Shown here: piece by piece, positions 20,031 to 22,854 of the stretch | Numbering within the stretch: position 1 is the stretch's first letter | Layout: each line of letters starts with the position of its first letter | From: Gnetum montanum | Lineage: Eukaryota > Streptophyta > Gnetopsida > Gnetales > Gnetaceae | DNA length: 22,854 nucleotides | Direction of reading: 5' to 3' | Assembly (NCBI GenBank): GCA_015680685.1 | Contig: MNCI01009000.1 | Coordinates: forward strand, 71,669-94,522 | Notes under the pieces: model-generated | The model's database searches: none | What the model was told of the DNA's origin: nothing | The model's input: only the letters and a program-made list of their open reading frames with translations | Made by a program: the position numbers and the translations under genes

Positions 20031-20430
20031 TTACTTTACAACCCATAGCTTCTGCACACAATTGCACCCAATATCATTGTATGCAATGCATGGAACTCTC
20101 TTCTTGATCTTTTCTAATGCATTTTCTTTAGATATCTCTAGTGAAATATCTCTGATGCCCATTCTTACATTGACAGTGCTCAACCATGCCCTTCCCATGA
20201 TGATTAGAAAATCCCCTTTATAGTTCTCCACTTTGATTACTAGGAAAATGGTAGGATAAGACCACCAACAAATAGTGCTCACAATGTCTTCTACTAGTCC
20301 CAATGAAATAGTGATGGACTGGTCTACCAATTCTAACCTTATATTGCTCTTCTTAAGAGGAGGCATGTTCTAGGTAGTGTACATCTCATGAGAAATTAAA
20401 TAAATACTAGAACCTAAACTAAAAAGAGAC
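20031..20430 (-). pseudogene. Aspartic protease, element B
   Basis: An open frame of 111 codons (20366-20031) carries R-L-E-L-V-D-Q-S-I-T-I, S-L-G-L-V-E-D-I-V, F-L-V-I-K-V-E-N-Y-K-G-D-F and I-I-M-G-R-A-W-L. The last is the L-G-R-P-F-L-type motif of Athila/Tat proteases. The frame stays open upstream of that Met: F-S-L-G-S-S-I-Y-L-I-S at about 20423-20391 matches the D-L-G-(A/S)-S active site, with the catalytic Asp replaced by Ser (codon AGT at 20420-20418). The enzyme would be inactive. A carries only the 3' half of this domain. Confidence 0.82.
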
Positions 20431-20449
20431 TTTCATGGTTCGTTCCCAA

Positions 20450-22400
20450 TAATCTACAAATAAATTAGAGGACTTCCAAGATAGGATAATTTCCTAGGAA
20501 GGTTTCCTACATAAATCCAATCAAATAGGGTATGAGTGAGCATTATACTATGGATCCTTGGTAGAGTTTGATTTGAAGAAAGCCTACAGAAATTTGATAT
20601 GGAGGAAGAGGTAGGAGCAGGGTTGTCAACCATGGGTATATGAGAGGGCTTAAGTAGAGTATGGGATTGAAAGAAAGGTCTTTTCTTTGATCGAGCATTT
20701 GACCCCGCCAATTGATGATTTGGTTATAGATTGATAGCCCTCGTAGCATTGTGTTGTTATGGTTGAGCTGGTAGATCACCCTACATAGGTAGAGTAGGCA
20801 ATAGCTATGTGGGTGGAGAAGGAATATGTGCAAGGACAAGGGGAGGATAAGGGTAAGAAGTGGTATCCCTTCCTTCATGTGGTGAATGAGCTCGGTAATA
20901 ATCTAAAAGGTGGTAATGAGGCTAGAAATTAGAAACATGACTGGAAGAGTCACATGGAGACATGGGTTGCTGAATGTGGTAACCATATGGATCAGGCTAC
21001 TAGTAAGGGTATTATTGCCTTAGCGGTGCCACTGCCCATGATTGTGGTTGTTGCCATTATTGATACTATTCATGTGGTTGTAGTGGAGCTCCACTTGGAT
21101 AATACAATTTTTGCTAGTGGAACTGCATGAGATTACCTTGAGAATAAGGTAACCTTCTAGTTTGTGTAAGTCATGAATGTAAGGCATACATCCTAGACTC
21201 CTATAGATGCGACACAACAAGGAAACATCCCTTAGGATGTTTGTACTAACAAATGTTACACCCATTATCATCATCTAATTCACTATCTGCAACTTCTTCA
21301 ATTGCAACAATCTTGCCCTTACCTTTGTGATATGCATGTTTAGCTTCATTACACCTCCTGTGCTCACGCTTACTACTTTTTTCTTTAAACTCCTTAGTAA
21401 TTTTTAGGAAAACTTAGAATCTATTGTCCATGGAGCCCATAACTAAACAACCTTGGTCATAAGTTTAGATTGAAATTTTTGAAGTAGAAAGGTTTTCTTA
21501 TTCACCCCCTCATCACATATAGACTCATCCTCACTGATGTAGAATCGAACCTTTCTCTTGCGAATGGAAGGATCACGATTGTACTCTTTTGCACTTTCTC
21601 TCTTTTTTAGTTTTTCCTCCTCTTTATCTACCTACTCTATTAATCTTTGTATTTATTAGAAACTTAGTTCTCATAATAGCCCTTGGGCATAAACACCAAT
21701 GGTTTTCCTCATTTCATTACAAAGCTCGTATACCATGTGGTGAAGTTGAACCAATTGAGAATAACTATGGCCAAGACATTTGTGCATCAAGGCATACTAT
21801 CAAGCAATGGCAACATCCAAGGGTTCTTGTGTTCCTTGTTTCCACCCTTGAATTTTCTTCATTAAGTTGGAAACTATGGAGTACATTTGATACTTATCAT
21901 TGAACAACTCAAGCATGGTACTCCATCATCTGATAAATTCTAGATCTAAGGATTGGTACCAGCATTCTGCTTCCTTGATGAGTGTCATGGGGAACAACTT
22001 TAATTTCTACCACTTGTTTTCTATAGTCTACAAAGCACATGCATCTTGAAAAGCTTGAAGCTAATTTTGTGAATCAGAGTTATATCCCCCTCCAAATTGA
22101 GGAATGTTATTCATGTTTAACTATTTGATCCAGCTATCTTTCACATGCCTTGTTAGAATTTTGACTACCTCTATGATGTTAAGCATACTTCAGGTAGCAA
22201 ATAGAGGCTCATCGAGGCCTTGATCATGGTCCCTACAATGCCCTCTACTACCCCTTCATTCATGGTGATGTGCCTCTCTTGAATGTCTATGTCCTTGATC
22301 TTGTCTGTCCTAATGGTCCCTTTGGTTATTTTGGTCTCATCAATCGTTTCATTCATTTCAATCACTTCCATCATGATCTTGTCCTCTGTGATCATAGTTA
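20450..22400 (-). pseudogene. gag, element B
   Basis: Gag forms the virus-like particle. The sense frame starting near 22395 is rich in D/H/Q/R/N and studded with stops at likely Gln codons. It then gives a capsid domain (about 22130-21660) with L-K-L-F-P-M-T-L-I-K-E-A-E-C-W-Y-Q-S (about 22005-21953), the retrotransposon-gag landmark L-x-x-x-A-x-x-W. It stays in one frame to about 21430, where a shift is needed. A small Cys/His motif C-N-I-C-Q-Y-K-H-P-K-G-C (about 21261-21226) looks like the short zinc knuckle of Athila-type Gag. From about 21180 to 20560 a Pro/Gln-rich tail follows, including a readable 85-codon part (20711-20454). An out-of-frame 93-codon ORF at 22171-22452 is a shadow. Element A has lost all of this. 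Confidence 0.82.
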
Positions 22401-22418
22401 GAGCCAAAAGAAGAGGAT

Positions 22419-22854
22419 TGATGAGTGGCAAGATACCCCTACACTCAACCATAAGAATACGAGCGTTTCACACACGATTTGGTCGACCTCCATAGATGGG
22501 CTAGTTGTGGTATCTAGACAGTTACTCGTAGGTTGCAGTTCACTGTCTTCCCACCTGGACTAGTATTAGCTTTGTCACGTATGGTTTAGTCCAAAGTGAG
22601 ATGTATGATTTGTTTCTACACTAGTACTACTCCTGAGTATGATGGAAAATAATATTAATTAAACTAGGAGAAAGAGAGGGAGAGAGAGAGTCTAAGCTAG
22701 CTTAAGTGTGATGAGCATTTGTTCCTTAATCATCCATACACATCTTGGACCTTGTTCATGACTACCACTAGGATTACCAAGTGCATGGCCTAAGTACGCT
22801 ACTGGGTTACCAAGTAGTCACACTTGAATGCTTGTGATTAAGTCGTACTTATTC
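22419..22854 (-). mobile_element. LTR L3, 5' LTR of element B, partial
   Basis: It begins with TGATGA-GTGG at 22419, matching the termini of L1 and L2. It continues with ACCCCTACA (22434), CACACGATTTGGTC (near 22470), TGTCTTCCCA (near 22543) and the GGATTACCAAG block (near 22771). The window ends inside it, so U3 and any right-hand target-site duplication are not visible. It carries a GA-rich run at 22666-22690 absent from L1 and L2. Confidence 0.82.
22666..22690. repeat. GA-rich microsatellite in L3
   Basis: A 25-base purine run, mostly GA, lies in the LTR. It is a common kind of slippage repeat and useful only as a marker distinguishing L3. Confidence 0.7.

Larger units (their letters stand above)
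14823..22418 (-). mobile_element. Internal region of element B, full-length Athila/Tat-like Ty3/gypsy
   Basis: The region runs between L2 and L3 and holds, in sense order, gag, PR, RT, RNase H, IN and a 2-kb 3' region. With its LTRs it would be about 9.3 kb. It is in the same orientation as A and roughly four-fifths identical by eye where both are present. I could not identify a convincing primer binding site next to L3. All coding parts are interrupted by stops, many being TAA/TAG at expected Gln codons, and every enzyme has lost at least one catalytic residue. Confidence 0.87.

Noticed and set aside
20543-20878. Minus-strand 111-codon Leu-rich ORF as a membrane protein
   Set aside because: It overlaps the Pro/Gln-rich gag tail in another frame; the hydrophobic look comes from reading CCT/CTC-rich sequence out of phase.
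22380-22452. Primer binding site beside L3
   Set aside because: A TAG-TTAGAGCC string at about 22395-22405 resembles the initiator-tRNA site but in the wrong orientation. TGGTTGAGTGTAGGGG (22451-22436 on minus) lies inside the LTR once the TGATGA terminus is accepted. No site is convincing.
22171-22452. Minus-strand 93-codon ORF as the true gag start
   Set aside because: The neighbouring frame gives the D/H/Q/R-rich sequence that continues in phase into the capsid motif, while this frame ends without joining it and also runs into the LTR.

Overview
The window looks like intergenic DNA from a seed plant with a large, repeat-rich genome. A gymnosperm-like genome is my inference, from the age and density of the decayed LTR retrotransposons. 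The DNA is AT-rich, CG dinucleotides are visibly sparse, and there is no intact host gene. Everything I can identify is a retrotransposon part, nearly all of it broken by stop codons. No rRNA, tRNA, CRISPR or bacterial-type feature is supported.

Layout. Positions 1-787 are the end of an LTR (L0, minus orientation) whose U3 carries an exact 14-bp tandem repeat. Positions 788-2544 are mostly unassigned. Positions 2545-6382 are the 3' part of a plus-strand element: a long decayed reading frame of about 890 codons, a polypurine tract, and an 867-bp LTR with perfect 6-bp terminal inverted repeats. Positions 6383-8708 are AT-rich, with a minus-strand relic holding two zinc knuckles in the same frame. 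From 8709 to the end is a minus-strand tandem array of one Ty3/gypsy family, Athila/Tat-like: LTR L1 (8709-9562), internal region A (9563-13950), LTR L2 (13951-14822), internal region B (14823-22418), LTR L3 (22419 to the edge). Two internal regions share three LTRs.

Gene content. In sense (minus) order, B holds gag, protease (PR), reverse transcriptase (RT), RNase H (RH), integrase (IN) and a 2-kb 3' region. A has lost gag plus the 5' half of PR, and the end of IN, so its remaining PR abuts the LTR terminus directly. Catalytic residues are mutated in both copies, and both share the same change in the RT active site (F-M-N instead of F-M-D). The elements are dead, and the decay is mostly C-to-T/G-to-A. 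All identities and counts given here are by eye; no alignment or database search was run.
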